NCBI GenBank assembly: GCA_029098165.1
Contig: JAQXNU010000081.1
Coordinates: 1-39,988 of the forward strand
Reading direction: 5' to 3'
Origin: Clostridiales bacterium
GTDB lineage: Bacteria > Bacillota > Clostridia > Lachnospirales > Lachnospiraceae
DNA: 39,988 nt
Part shown: piece after piece, positions 18,988 to 27,787 of the stretch
Layout: every line of letters begins with the position of its first letter
How positions within the stretch are numbered: the stretch's first letter is position 1
Notes under the pieces: generated by a model
Databases searched by the model: none
Told to the model about the DNA's origin: nothing
What the model saw: the letters and a program-made list of their open reading frames with translations, nothing else
Made by a program: the position numbers and the translations under genes

Positions 18988-20919
18988 TTACTTCGCGGAT
19001 ACCACAATATTCGGATGTTCTCTTTTATATTTTTGCTTCATATCAAACATTGAACTATCCGTGAGCTTAATATAATAATCAAGATCATGGTCTTCTTCTA
19101 TCTGTCCACACCAAAATCCAACACTAATCGTAATATCATATGGTTTATCGTTACTTTCATTATATTGATCCAGGTAAGAATGTATCTCCTTCACCAAGTG
19201 TTTTGCCTGTAAGCTCGTATAATTGCCAGCACCAAATAGAATAAATTCATCTCCTCCATAACGAAAACATTTTTCATTTGCGGAACAGACCCGTTGAAAT
19301 GCTAACGCACATAATTGTATTGCATTATCTCCTTCGATATGCCCAAACGTATCATTGATATGTTTAAGATTATTTAAGTCGCCCATTAGAATTAGCAATT
19401 CTTTTTGACCTTGTAGTGCTTTTGTAAAGAAAGAATTACTATATTTTGCATACGCATTACGGTTATAGATTTTCGTCAAACTATCAATCTGTGCATACTC
19501 CTCAAGCTGTTCATTCGAATAACGGAAATTATTCTTAACTCTTAAATTCTCAAGTGCAATTCCAACCATTCGAAGCCAGTCCCGGTGAATATTGGATATG
19601 GTATTTGGCGTTGTATAACTCGTAACCACATATCCGAAACAACGATCATTAAAGTGAACTGGATTAAAATAAAAAACAGCAGGCTTCTCTCGATCCGCCC
19701 AAATCTCAGGGAGCATAATAGAGGAAGGAAAGACTTCTTTGTTATAGATATTTGTATTCTCTTTCTTTACTACCTGAAGATGCATCTTATTTGTGTAACT
19801 TTTCGTATTATAGTTTCTCGCAGTTTCTTCACTAAAGCCAACATAATCCCAGTTATCACAAAGCGCCAGATAAAAATTATCAAATTGATTTAATTGAAAC
19901 GTATGTTCACACATTCGTTCCGATAAAACCTGAAGTGTATCTGCAGATACCAGTTCTTCAAACATAAAATTATAAACGCTGTAAAAGCTATCCGTATAGT
20001 CATCATCTAAAAAACATAACTTTTGATAATCCACATATTCATCCGTATGTTCACATCCACAGCTTTCCTGTAATAGTAAGTTAGCGGTATCTTCCTGTAA
20101 TGTCGTAAATGGAATCTGGTCTAATGCTTCTATCATATGCGTCATCGCATATTTACCAAGTAGCTTAGAATTATGTCGCATCGATGTTATTGAAGGTTTA
20201 AAATACAACCCACTAGAGTGTGCATCGAAACCGACAACTGCAATGTCATCTGGTACATATATATTTTGTTCTTTCAACGCATTAATGACACTGATTGCCA
20301 TAACATCACAAGTACAGATCAACGCATCCGGTAACTTTGGAAGAATATGCAACATATGCTCTGCTACCCGCTTCCCCTCATTATACCAAAAATCGCCATA
20401 GTAGATCTGTTCTTCCTTTACTTCAATTCCATGTTTTTCTAACGAGTTTATGTATCCCTGAAGACGGCGGATGGCATGAGGATGCTCTTTGGGGCCAGTC
20501 ATACAAGCTACATTCATATAATGATGTGTATCAATCAGATGATCCGTGAGTATTTCCATGGATTTCACATCATCAAATTCTAAGTTCATAAAGCCATCGA
20601 CTCTATAATCAAGACTGATTACTGGACCACTAAATTTTTCTTTAATCTCGGATGTTATATGTTCTACAAGGCCTGGTATACGTATTGTATCCGGAATGAT
20701 GATAATTCCATCTAATAATTCATAATTGATTAAGTTGTAAATATTGATTTCTCCTGTCTGATATAACATTCGCGCATGCTGTTTCACCGACATAGAAAAC
20801 ACTAAAACATCATAGTTATGAGCAAACGCGATTTCACATATTCCCTTCATCATATCAGCCTGAGTACCAACTTCAACCAGACTAGCAATTACACCAATAA
20901 TCCTTCGCTGCTTTTTCAT
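18988..20919 (-). CDS. LacI-type periplasmic-binding-like sensor domain fused to a GGDEF diguanylate cyclase domain
   Basis: N-terminal RIIGVIASLVEVGTQADMMKGICEIAFAHNYDVLVFS...DDIAVVGFDAHSSGLYFKPSITSMRHN; C-terminal DSLTKIYNRNAYAKY...CFRYGGDEFILFGAG. No HTH and no obvious TM segments. Confidence 0.9.
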   Translation of the reverse strand: MKKQRRIIGVIASLVEVGTQADMMKGICEIAFAHNYDVLVFSMSVKQHARMLYQTGEINIYNLINYELLDGIIIIPDTIRIPGLVEHITSEIKEKFSGPVISLDYRVDGFMNLEFDDVKSMEILTDHLIDTHHYMNVACMTGPKEHPHAIRRLQGYINSLEKHGIEVKEEQIYYGDFWYNEGKRVAEHMLHILPKLPDALICTCDVMAISVINALKEQNIYVPDDIAVVGFDAHSSGLYFKPSITSMRHNSKLLGKYAMTHMIEALDQIPFTTLQEDTANLLLQESCGCEHTDEYVDYQKLCFLDDDYTDSFYSVYNFMFEELVSADTLQVLSERMCEHTFQLNQFDNFYLALCDNWDYVGFSEETARNYNTKSYTNKMHLQVVKKENTNIYNKEVFPSSIMLPEIWADREKPAVFYFNPVHFNDRCFGYVVTSYTTPNTISNIHRDWLRMVGIALENLRVKNNFRYSNEQLEEYAQIDSLTKIYNRNAYAKYSNSFFTKALQGQKELLILMGDLNNLKHINDTFGHIEGDNAIQLCALAFQRVCSANEKCFRYGGDEFILFGAGNYTSLQAKHLVKEIHSYLDQYNESNDKPYDITISVGFWCGQIEEDHDLDYYIKLTDSSMFDMKQKYKREHPNIVVSAK

Positions 20920-21148
20920 CTTTCCTCCTTAATAAGTAAGAAAACTAGCTACATTAGGATATCTTAACTTAAGTCACGTACATTAGTTTACTGTTGTAAT
21001 TATATACCATTTAAGAAAAATCTACAATATCATACAATCATTTGATGAAGAAAAAATAGGACTTTTGCTCTAATTCTTAACAATGAGAGTGTGAGTTGAT
21101 AAAAGCCACCTATCGCGCTGAATTGAATATTATTTTCTTATAGCACAA

Positions 21149-21193
21149 GAGGGTGTCGCTTAGCAATTTCTTTAATTGCTAATACGACACCCT
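21149..21193. repeat. Inverted repeat/hairpin (possible terminator)
   Basis: AGGGTGTCGCTTAGCAATTtctttAATTGCTAATACGACACCCT followed by attatttt. Confidence 0.65.
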
Positions 21194-21442
21194 ATTATTT
21201 TGCATTATTTATTAGAAGGAGTCTGCTTTGGAACTTTCTTGCTTCTTTCTTGTGTCCTGGGCACAAAATTCCGACCATCTGGCACAAATCCCTTGGCTTT
21301 GGAACTACTATCTGTTAGATTATATAGATGCTAATAATGATGCTACATTTGCAAAAATTCGAAGTATTCATTTCGAAATTATGACGTTCTTCATAATTTA
21401 TAAGACAGGATATCCAACTTTTATTAGATACATTCCTTTCAA

Positions 21443-21865
21443 CTAATGAATTTTCCGATTGATATCCGCAATAATTTTATCCGTAAAGCGTATCCATTCG
21501 TCAAAACCTGAAGTACCATCCTCATCCAAGAATTTGCCACCATGAACATCATAGATCCGTGCATTGAAATCATGCTCTAGTCTTCGAAAAACCACAGTTG
21601 GTTCCTTTACTCCCCGCACACCCATTTCAATGATATCGAAAGGTTCATAATCTTCATAGAAGCAAAATTCAATACTCCATCCATCACCTCGAAGATAAAC
21701 AAATTCTTGGTCTATGTCCTCTACTTGAAATCCATAATCTCTTACAAGATTTCTTATTTCATCAATGACTTCATCTCGGCTAAAGCAGATCACATTCTCA
21801 TCGGTCACTTCACCATAAGTTCGAACTTTCGTCTTAGTTCGAACTAAAAAGACATCCCAACTCAT
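21443..21865 (-). CDS. Hypothetical protein (MSWDVF-type small protein)
   Basis: 140 aa acidic ORF: MSWDVFLVRTKTKVRTYGEV...LRGDGWSIEFCFYEDYEPFDIIEMGVRG. Confidence 0.65.
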   Translation of the reverse strand: MSWDVFLVRTKTKVRTYGEVTDENVICFSRDEVIDEIRNLVRDYGFQVEDIDQEFVYLRGDGWSIEFCFYEDYEPFDIIEMGVRGVKEPTVVFRRLEHDFNARIYDVHGGKFLDEDGTSGFDEWIRFTDKIIADINRKIH

Positions 21866-21900
21866 ACTATCACTCCAGTATTACAACTACATTTTTATGC

Positions 21901-22092
21901 TTATTTACTGACCTTTTCCACTTTACATCCATTGAGAAATTCATTGTTATGTAAAAATGTTTCGATCTCTTGTTCTATACTACCAATCTCCTTGTTCATA
22001 AGAAAATGCCCTGTTGCGCTGACCGTATAATCTTCCCCAGATGAAAAATCAACGATGACTGGATACGCATTTTCATAAAGATAGATTACATC
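21901..22092 (-). pseudogene. C-terminal fragment of a paralogue of the lipoprotein at 22997-23644
   Basis: Open frame DVIYLYENAYPVIVDFSSGEDYTVSATGHFLMNKEIGSIEQEIETFLHNNEFLNGCKVEKVSK*, matching VYVFDQGFPIIVDFTVGEDHSVNANGHFIMTNDFDDTVEGIKTLMNLPGVLECNIEKVNK*; upstream in-frame TAG, no start. Confidence 0.8.
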
Positions 22093-22130
22093 CTATTTTT
22101 TTAATCGAACCTTTATAGAAAGCATGTTGG

Positions 22131-22955
22131 TTACTTGACATACTTCGTAAGAAGCTGCCGAACATCCGCAATTTGCTTATTTAGCATCGCAATATCGACC
22201 GAACCATCCTCTCTCATCCCAGGAGCTTCTAAAGTAAAGGTCTCTCGATAGCCTATTTTATCAATGAATTGAAAAAAACGTTGAAAATTGATACCTCCTG
22301 TTCCGACAGGAAGTACGTTAAGATTACTCCAGTCCATATAACCGCCTGCATAATCATTTACGTGGTAATGATGAATGTGATCCTCTTTCCATAGCCATTC
22401 GTACTCTTTTTCATATAGCAAGCTCTCCTGATCATGAAACTGTGCCATTTTCGTATCGTAAATAAAGTGGATCTTCGGGTATATTCGGCGTAATTCGCAC
22501 CAATGGCTCATGGGATCTTCTCGATTACATACGACATTCTCTATTAATAAATCAATTGCATATCGGGTTGCAATTTCCTCCAAATTAGGATATGCTTTGA
22601 TATTATTCTCAAAATGATTGTCAGAAATCATTCCATTCCATAAATGCAACACCATTTTGCTTGCACCAATCTGTTGTGCAATCTGACAGTTCACCTCAAA
22701 TTGCTTAAAAGCTAACTCAAAATCTCCATTCCCGATTTTCTCTCCAATAAATTTCTCGCAATGCATGACTGGAATATATAACTTTTCTTCCTTTAGCATA
22801 TGCACAAGTTCCTCTGTTTTCTCATACCAGTCCATATACATCATCAACTCAAATCCATCGCAGTTAATTTGTGCCGCCAATTCTGGTAACAGATGAAAAT
22901 TTCGTCCATTTCTTCGTCCAATAATTGCTCCTGTCGAACATAATATCTCGCTCAT
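22131..22955 (-). CDS. Sugar phosphate isomerase/epimerase-like TIM-barrel protein
   Basis: MSEILCSTGAIIGRRNGRNFHLLPELAAQINCDGFELMMYMDWY...NVLPVGTGGINFQRFFQFIDKIGYRETFTLEAPG; internal Met chosen as the start. Confidence 0.82.
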   Translation of the reverse strand: MSEILCSTGAIIGRRNGRNFHLLPELAAQINCDGFELMMYMDWYEKTEELVHMLKEEKLYIPVMHCEKFIGEKIGNGDFELAFKQFEVNCQIAQQIGASKMVLHLWNGMISDNHFENNIKAYPNLEEIATRYAIDLLIENVVCNREDPMSHWCELRRIYPKIHFIYDTKMAQFHDQESLLYEKEYEWLWKEDHIHHYHVNDYAGGYMDWSNLNVLPVGTGGINFQRFFQFIDKIGYRETFTLEAPGMREDGSVDIAMLNKQIADVRQLLTKYVK

Positions 22956-22996
22956 TTCTACTCCATTTCTACATTTCACCAGATGCTTAATCCACG

Positions 22997-23644
22997 TTAC
23001 TTATTAACTTTCTCAATATTGCATTCAAGAACACCTGGCAAATTCATAAGTGTTTTAATCCCTTCTACGGTGTCATCAAAGTCATTTGTCATAATAAAAT
23101 GTCCATTCGCATTTACTGAGTGATCTTCACCCACAGTAAAATCTACAATGATCGGAAATCCTTGATCAAATACATAAACGTAATATTGATTAGTTTTAAT
23201 TTCTTTGCTGGAAAACGTCTGATTAACAGTATAGCTACCAACGACCGCTAGTTCTGTAGCACCAAAACGGCCATTAGCCTGCACTGGTATACTCTGAAAG
23301 AGTTTTTGTTGAAAAATCTCTTTTAACTCTGGTGACATTTCTTTCATCCCATAAGTATCTTGTTCTTCGCTTGTCATAATTGCAGAAACCAAATCGTCTG
23401 ATAATGTGACTCTATACACGGATTTTGGAGTTTTATAATCTACTTCCTTGATTTTATCTACGATGTCTTGTAGCGTGTTAACTCCAATCAATTGACTATA
23501 AACGTCACTATCTACTAATTCGACCATATCGTGAATGAGTTCGAGTCCCCTGTCATAAATGGATACCGTTTCGGCTTGTTTCTGGCAGCCACAAACCATT
23601 ACAGATAATAACATAATGGCTGTTGCATACTTTAACTTTCTCAT
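22997..23644 (-). CDS. Putative lipoprotein of unknown function
   Basis: MRKLKYATAIMLLSVMVCGCQKQ lipobox; conserved C-terminal domain shared with the fragment at 21901-22092. Confidence 0.8.
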   Translation of the reverse strand: MRKLKYATAIMLLSVMVCGCQKQAETVSIYDRGLELIHDMVELVDSDVYSQLIGVNTLQDIVDKIKEVDYKTPKSVYRVTLSDDLVSAIMTSEEQDTYGMKEMSPELKEIFQQKLFQSIPVQANGRFGATELAVVGSYTVNQTFSSKEIKTNQYYVYVFDQGFPIIVDFTVGEDHSVNANGHFIMTNDFDDTVEGIKTLMNLPGVLECNIEKVNK

Positions 23645-24222
23645 TTATCACTTCTCCCTATTTTTTCATCGTTCCACTCTTCCCGAAGCATGCCATAATA
23701 ACAAGAATCACATATTCCTTGATTATTCATGCCTACTCTTCGCAAAGTTCCTTCATATTTTAATCCGCATTTTCTCATAACACCTCCAGAATGAGGATTG
23801 TTCGGATCATGACACAATTCCACACGATTTACTTCGACGACTTCAAAAAAGAATCTCATAACTTCATGCAATGCTTCTGACGTAATTCCCTGATGCCACC
23901 ATTTTTCTCCAATGCTGTATCCGATATTGACCATTCCAACACCCTCATTCTGCTCTACAACACTAATGGTTCCAATTGGCTCAGGCCCATTTTCTTTTAA
24001 AACGATTGCCCATATGTAACTACTATCTTTCTCATAACTATCGATCCATTCCTGAATCACGGATTTACTTACTTCTACATTTGTATGTACCGGAAAATTT
24101 AAAAACTTCACAACTTCTTCACTTGAAGCATAGTTTTTATACATTGCCTCTGCATCATTTAAAGTATATCGACGTAATATTAATCGATTCGTTTCAAGTG
24201 TTTTTGTCCCACAATGTTTCAA
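23641..24222 (-). CDS. GNAT family N-acetyltransferase (RimJ/RimL type)
   Basis: KTLETNRLILRRYTLNDAEAMYKNYASSEEVVKFL...GYSIGEKWWHQGITSEALHEVMRFFF...NPHSGGVMRKCGLKYEGTLRR. Confidence 0.92.
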   Translation of the reverse strand: MKHCGTKTLETNRLILRRYTLNDAEAMYKNYASSEEVVKFLNFPVHTNVEVSKSVIQEWIDSYEKDSSYIWAIVLKENGPEPIGTISVVEQNEGVGMVNIGYSIGEKWWHQGITSEALHEVMRFFFEVVEVNRVELCHDPNNPHSGGVMRKCGLKYEGTLRRVGMNNQGICDSCYYGMLREEWNDEKIGRSDK

Positions 24223-24620
24223 TTCGATTAATCACTCCTTTCAGTAAAGCTAACAAGTAGATAATATCTAGCATTACTTCCTATTTTCTCTAAGCTATTA
24301 TACACTAAGCTTTTCTATGTTTCTAGTTTTAATTTTTTCAAAGTGTGGGGAGGTTCGAGCATCTAATCGTTTCAACACATAATAGAACTAGAAAATAAAT
24401 GGGGCTGTCGTACTAAGTTACAGTTGGTTTCTTAAAGTTGACGGAATCGCTTAGGGATTTGATCCAAACCACATTTTTCTAGAGCTTTTTAGTATAGATG
24501 AACAAAATATTTTCTCGATGCCTTAAATCATAGTAAATCCAATACGTGACAGCATTATGCTACCTAAATAGGTCATGCAAGTTTATATGATACTCGATGA
24601 AATAGATTTTGATCTATATG

Positions 24621-24740
24621 AATGATTACGGGTAAATTTAAGAAAATCAATAAAATTGTATGTAAATTTGATTTGTTTGGTTTCGGTGGATACGAATGAT
24701 TACGGGTAAATTTAAGAAAATTAAGTAATTTATATGTAAA
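24621..24740. repeat. Imperfect direct repeat, two units offset by 74 bp
   Basis: GAATGATTACGGGTAAATTTAAGAAAAT is identical at 24621 and 24695, and similarity continues downstream (tgtaaatttgattt / tgtaaattgtgttt). Confidence 0.8.
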
Positions 24741-25009
24741 TTGTGTTTAGAAGTTAAGTAGAACCTAAATAAATACAGGTAATTATAAAGATACTATTTT
24801 TTTTACATGTAAAGAAGTATGAGCTTGACAGATATCGACATAGTTTTTACCTGTAATTTTTAGGAATTATATTTTTTTACAGGAGTAGTAATTAATTGAG
24901 AGTAACAAATCATTACCATACTAATTCCAGAAGATAAACTTATCATAGTCCGACACATATATGCTATAATTAGCCAAAAAGTGCACTACGCTATTCCAAC
25001 AAAAAAGGA

Positions 25010-25062
25010 AGCACCGTTTAGTGATTTTTCAAATCGCTAAAGCGACACTCCCTTCTATTTTC
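25010..25062 (-). terminator. Probable terminator downstream of the superoxide reductase gene
   Basis: Minus: AAGGGAGTGTCGCTTTAGCGATTTgaaAAATCACTAAACGGTGCTTCCTTTTTTG. Confidence 0.75.
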
Positions 25063-25082
25063 TAATATTTTAAAACGTTATT

Positions 25083-25457
25083 CTAGTCGATATCTACTTT
25101 CCAAAGTCCATGCAGATTACAATATGCATATGCCGCAACTGCACGATCCCCAGAAGCAACCTGAAATTTTGCAATTGGCTCACCGTCTGGTGGCAAGAAT
25201 TGATACTGCCCGCCTTTTTGTGTTTCCAACATAACAGTTGTGATCGAATGCTCTTCTGTCATTGGATGTGCAACACTGCCAACATTGACTGTAATCAAAT
25301 TTTCTGTACAAGTTACAACCGGCATATGTTTTTCTTTTGCTGCATCTACACTATTTGGTGTAATCTCATCTGCATTCTGAAGAGAACTTTCATTCGTAAA
25401 GTTCTTTGTTACAGGAATTACTAAACTGTCATTATTGCATTCAAAAAATTTCATCAT
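25083..25457 (-). CDS. Superoxide reductase (desulfoferrodoxin/neelaredoxin family) with degenerate N-terminal desulforedoxin domain
   Basis: NSVDAAKEKHMPVV...VGSVAHPMTEEHSITTVMLETQKGGQYQFLPPDGEPIAKFQ...AYAYCNLHGLWKVDID; SOR Fe-ligand motifs (EKH, HP, EEH, CNLHG) present. Confidence 0.88.
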   Translation of the reverse strand: MMKFFECNNDSLVIPVTKNFTNESSLQNADEITPNSVDAAKEKHMPVVTCTENLITVNVGSVAHPMTEEHSITTVMLETQKGGQYQFLPPDGEPIAKFQVASGDRAVAAYAYCNLHGLWKVDID

Positions 25458-25557
25458 CGTAAAGGACCACCTTTCATAACTTCTTAAATAGTGTGGCTTT
25501 TACGTTTGATTCTATACATGCAAACTCATTGATAGATAGCATCAATTCCGTTGTAAT

Positions 25558-27018
25558 CTAATTTAATATAAAGATTCTGAATGCAGTCGTTCTAGGTGGA
25601 ATGCTTGCGGTCTGTGCATTGGAATGTTCTACTCGGATTAGATCTCCAACACGTAGACGATTGAAACGAACTCTTGCTCCACCTGGTCCAAAAATTTCCG
25701 TATCGTCTGTGACATTAAAGATGACTTGTGTATTGATATTATTTGGATTACCAATGGTGATCGTTCGAAGTCTATTGTCTCGATTGATGATTGTTCCGCT
25801 AGTCACCGTAAATGGTTCTTCAATAAATGCGATAATACTAAATGCTATAGTCTGCGGTGGAATACTTCTAGTAAATCGACTCGAGTAAGCCGCGGAAATG
25901 AACATGCCAACACGAAGATTATTTACTCTGATTGCACGGAAATTCTGATCCCGAATTACAGTATTCGGTGTAACAATTAATGTGATCAGCTGATTCTGGT
26001 TCGGTATCGTGACAACACTCAATGCTACTGTGACCTGTACATTGATTCCAACTCGGTTGATTGCACGGATAATGCCATCCTGAAGAAATAGAATCTCATT
26101 CTGTGGAGCTGGGAAGTTATTCCGTGGAAAATGTTCACGTGGACCAAATCTTCTTCTCGGTGGTCGGCCTCCTGGACCTGGTTGAGGTGGTCTCACTGGA
26201 CCTCCTGGTCTACCTGGTCTTGGTGGTGGCACCACTGGACCTGGACCTCCTGGTCTGCCTGGACCGCCTGGTCTTGGTGGTGGTACGTCTGGACCTGGGC
26301 CTCCTGGGTTGCCTGGTCTACCTGGTCTTGGTGGTGCGACTGGGCCTGGGCCTTGTGCTAGTCGTTGCACCTCTGGATCTAGGCCTTGCACTGGTTGTTG
26401 GTTCACTGTGCTTGGCTCTTGTGCCACAATGGATGCAACTGGACCTTGATTATCTGCGCCACTCAGGTTGTCGACAAATTCCTCCCTGCTAATTTGGTCA
26501 TCCGCAAGAATTGTCCAATTACTCGGCCATCCATCATACCCATCATCAAACATTTCGTTTCCATCCCAACGATCCATATAATCGTCACTATTCGGATCAA
26601 TTAATTCACTATCGGAACGGATTCGATCCATACGATTTATTTCAGAATCAGATGCTACTCCATTCCTAAGATTTCTGTCATCATCCTCATCTTCAAACCT
26701 TCCATGCCAACGATCCATATCGTCATCTTCCTCTTGCTGTAAATCATTCATCTGATTCATATCATTGACTTCCATTCGGCGTGATTGATTCATCTGATTC
26801 ATATTATTGACATCATTTCGGCGTGTTCCATTTGTCTGATTCATACCATCCATATCATCGACCCATGTTCCATATGTTCGATTTAAGACACTGTTATCAT
26901 CGATTAATGTTTCATCCCAACGATCCCCATCATCGTTGGCTGATCGAATATCAGCATCTCGTTGACCGATATCACTTATCTGTTTCAGTAAGTTTCTTTC
27001 ATTCACATAGTCTGGCAT
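25558..27018 (-). CDS. Multi-domain low-complexity protein: Asp/Met/Asn/Arg-rich N-terminus, Pro/Gly repeat stalk, two tandem C-terminal beta-rich repeats (DUF5666-like in style)
   Basis: ORF 25558..27060; the listed start at 27060 is TTG, so ATG at 27018 (MPDYVNERNLL) is preferred. Stalk VAPPRPGRPGNPGGPGPDVPPPRPGGPGRPGGPGPVVPPPRPGRPGG; C-terminal units end NNLRVGMFISAAYSS..IPPQTIAFSI and NRLRVGDLIRVEHSN..IPPRTTAFRI. Confidence 0.8.
   Translation of the reverse strand: MPDYVNERNLLKQISDIGQRDADIRSANDDGDRWDETLIDDNSVLNRTYGTWVDDMDGMNQTNGTRRNDVNNMNQMNQSRRMEVNDMNQMNDLQQEEDDDMDRWHGRFEDEDDDRNLRNGVASDSEINRMDRIRSDSELIDPNSDDYMDRWDGNEMFDDGYDGWPSNWTILADDQISREEFVDNLSGADNQGPVASIVAQEPSTVNQQPVQGLDPEVQRLAQGPGPVAPPRPGRPGNPGGPGPDVPPPRPGGPGRPGGPGPVVPPPRPGRPGGPVRPPQPGPGGRPPRRRFGPREHFPRNNFPAPQNEILFLQDGIIRAINRVGINVQVTVALSVVTIPNQNQLITLIVTPNTVIRDQNFRAIRVNNLRVGMFISAAYSSRFTRSIPPQTIAFSIIAFIEEPFTVTSGTIINRDNRLRTITIGNPNNINTQVIFNVTDDTEIFGPGGARVRFNRLRVGDLIRVEHSNAQTASIPPRTTAFRIFILN
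26195..26345 (-). repeat. Degenerate tandem repeat, about 54 bp (18 aa), encoding the Pro/Gly stalk
   Basis: Repeated units VAPPRPGRPGNPGGPGPD / VPPPRPGGPGRPGGPGPV / VPPPRPGRPGGP visible in protein and DNA. Confidence 0.75.
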
Positions 27019-27193
27019 ATTTTTGCTCTCAATGTTTTTATTATATACTATGCAGTTCAAAACATAGTTGAAACTACTTGCTTACAAAAGAATCAATTTC
27101 GGCGTTACTTTTTTCGACGTATTTCGACTTCTTTTGACAGTAACAAATTATTGTACTACAAGTGTAGAAAAATAGCATTAATCATACACACAA

Positions 27194-27670
27194 TTATTTG
27201 ATATGTCCCTGTTGGTACAAATAATCTAAAAACCCCTGACAACCTTCCACGACATCCTTATAGGTAATGTCGAATCTTCCAGAATACCAAGGGTCTGAAA
27301 TACTGTCATGCCTTCCTGCATAATCAAGTAATAACGATATCTTACCACCCTTATGCCCGGTCATGCGTTCCATATTTCGAATGTTCATGGTATCCATTCC
27401 AATTAGGTAATCATAGTAATCATAATCTGCTTTTTTCAGCTGAACTGCTGTTTTTCCATCACAACAAAGTCCATGTCGAGCAAGTTCCTCTCTTGCTGGT
27501 GGATACACTGGATTTCCTTTTCCATTCCAGATTTCTTCTGTACTAGTTGCTGCAGAAGCAATCTCAAATTGATCTGCGATTCCTTGTTTTTTTACCATAT
27601 CTTTAAAAATAAATTCTGCCATTGGGCTACGACAGATGTTGCCGTGGCAGATGAATAATACTTTTATCAT
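27194..27670 (-). CDS. Low molecular weight protein-tyrosine phosphatase
   Basis: MIKVLFICHGNICRSPMAEFIF (CX5R loop) and SDPWYSGRFDITYKDV. Confidence 0.95.
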   Translation of the reverse strand: MIKVLFICHGNICRSPMAEFIFKDMVKKQGIADQFEIASAATSTEEIWNGKGNPVYPPAREELARHGLCCDGKTAVQLKKADYDYYDYLIGMDTMNIRNMERMTGHKGGKISLLLDYAGRHDSISDPWYSGRFDITYKDVVEGCQGFLDYLYQQGHIK

Positions 27671-27787
27671 AAAATTCTCCTATCTCAAAATTCCGTGAAA
27701 TGCATACTTTTGCAAGTTTTTTATCTTTATTCCTTAGTTTCATATAGAAAATTTTCAAAATGATAGATTGATATTGACATTTCCTAC

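Noticed and set aside
21228-21446. 72-aa plus-strand ORF (MELSCFFLVSWAQ...)
   Set aside because: No convincing ribosome-binding site or family resemblance; follows a hairpin and overlaps the end of the 21443 gene.
24621-24740. Direct repeat considered as a CRISPR array
   Set aside because: Only two copies, 74 bp period with diverged flanks, no cas genes nearby.
26103-26492. Plus-strand ORF rich in Val/Leu/Asp (LVLVVAPLDLDLLVCLD)
   Set aside because: Antisense reading of the Pro/Gly repeat in the minus-strand gene; repetitive artefact.
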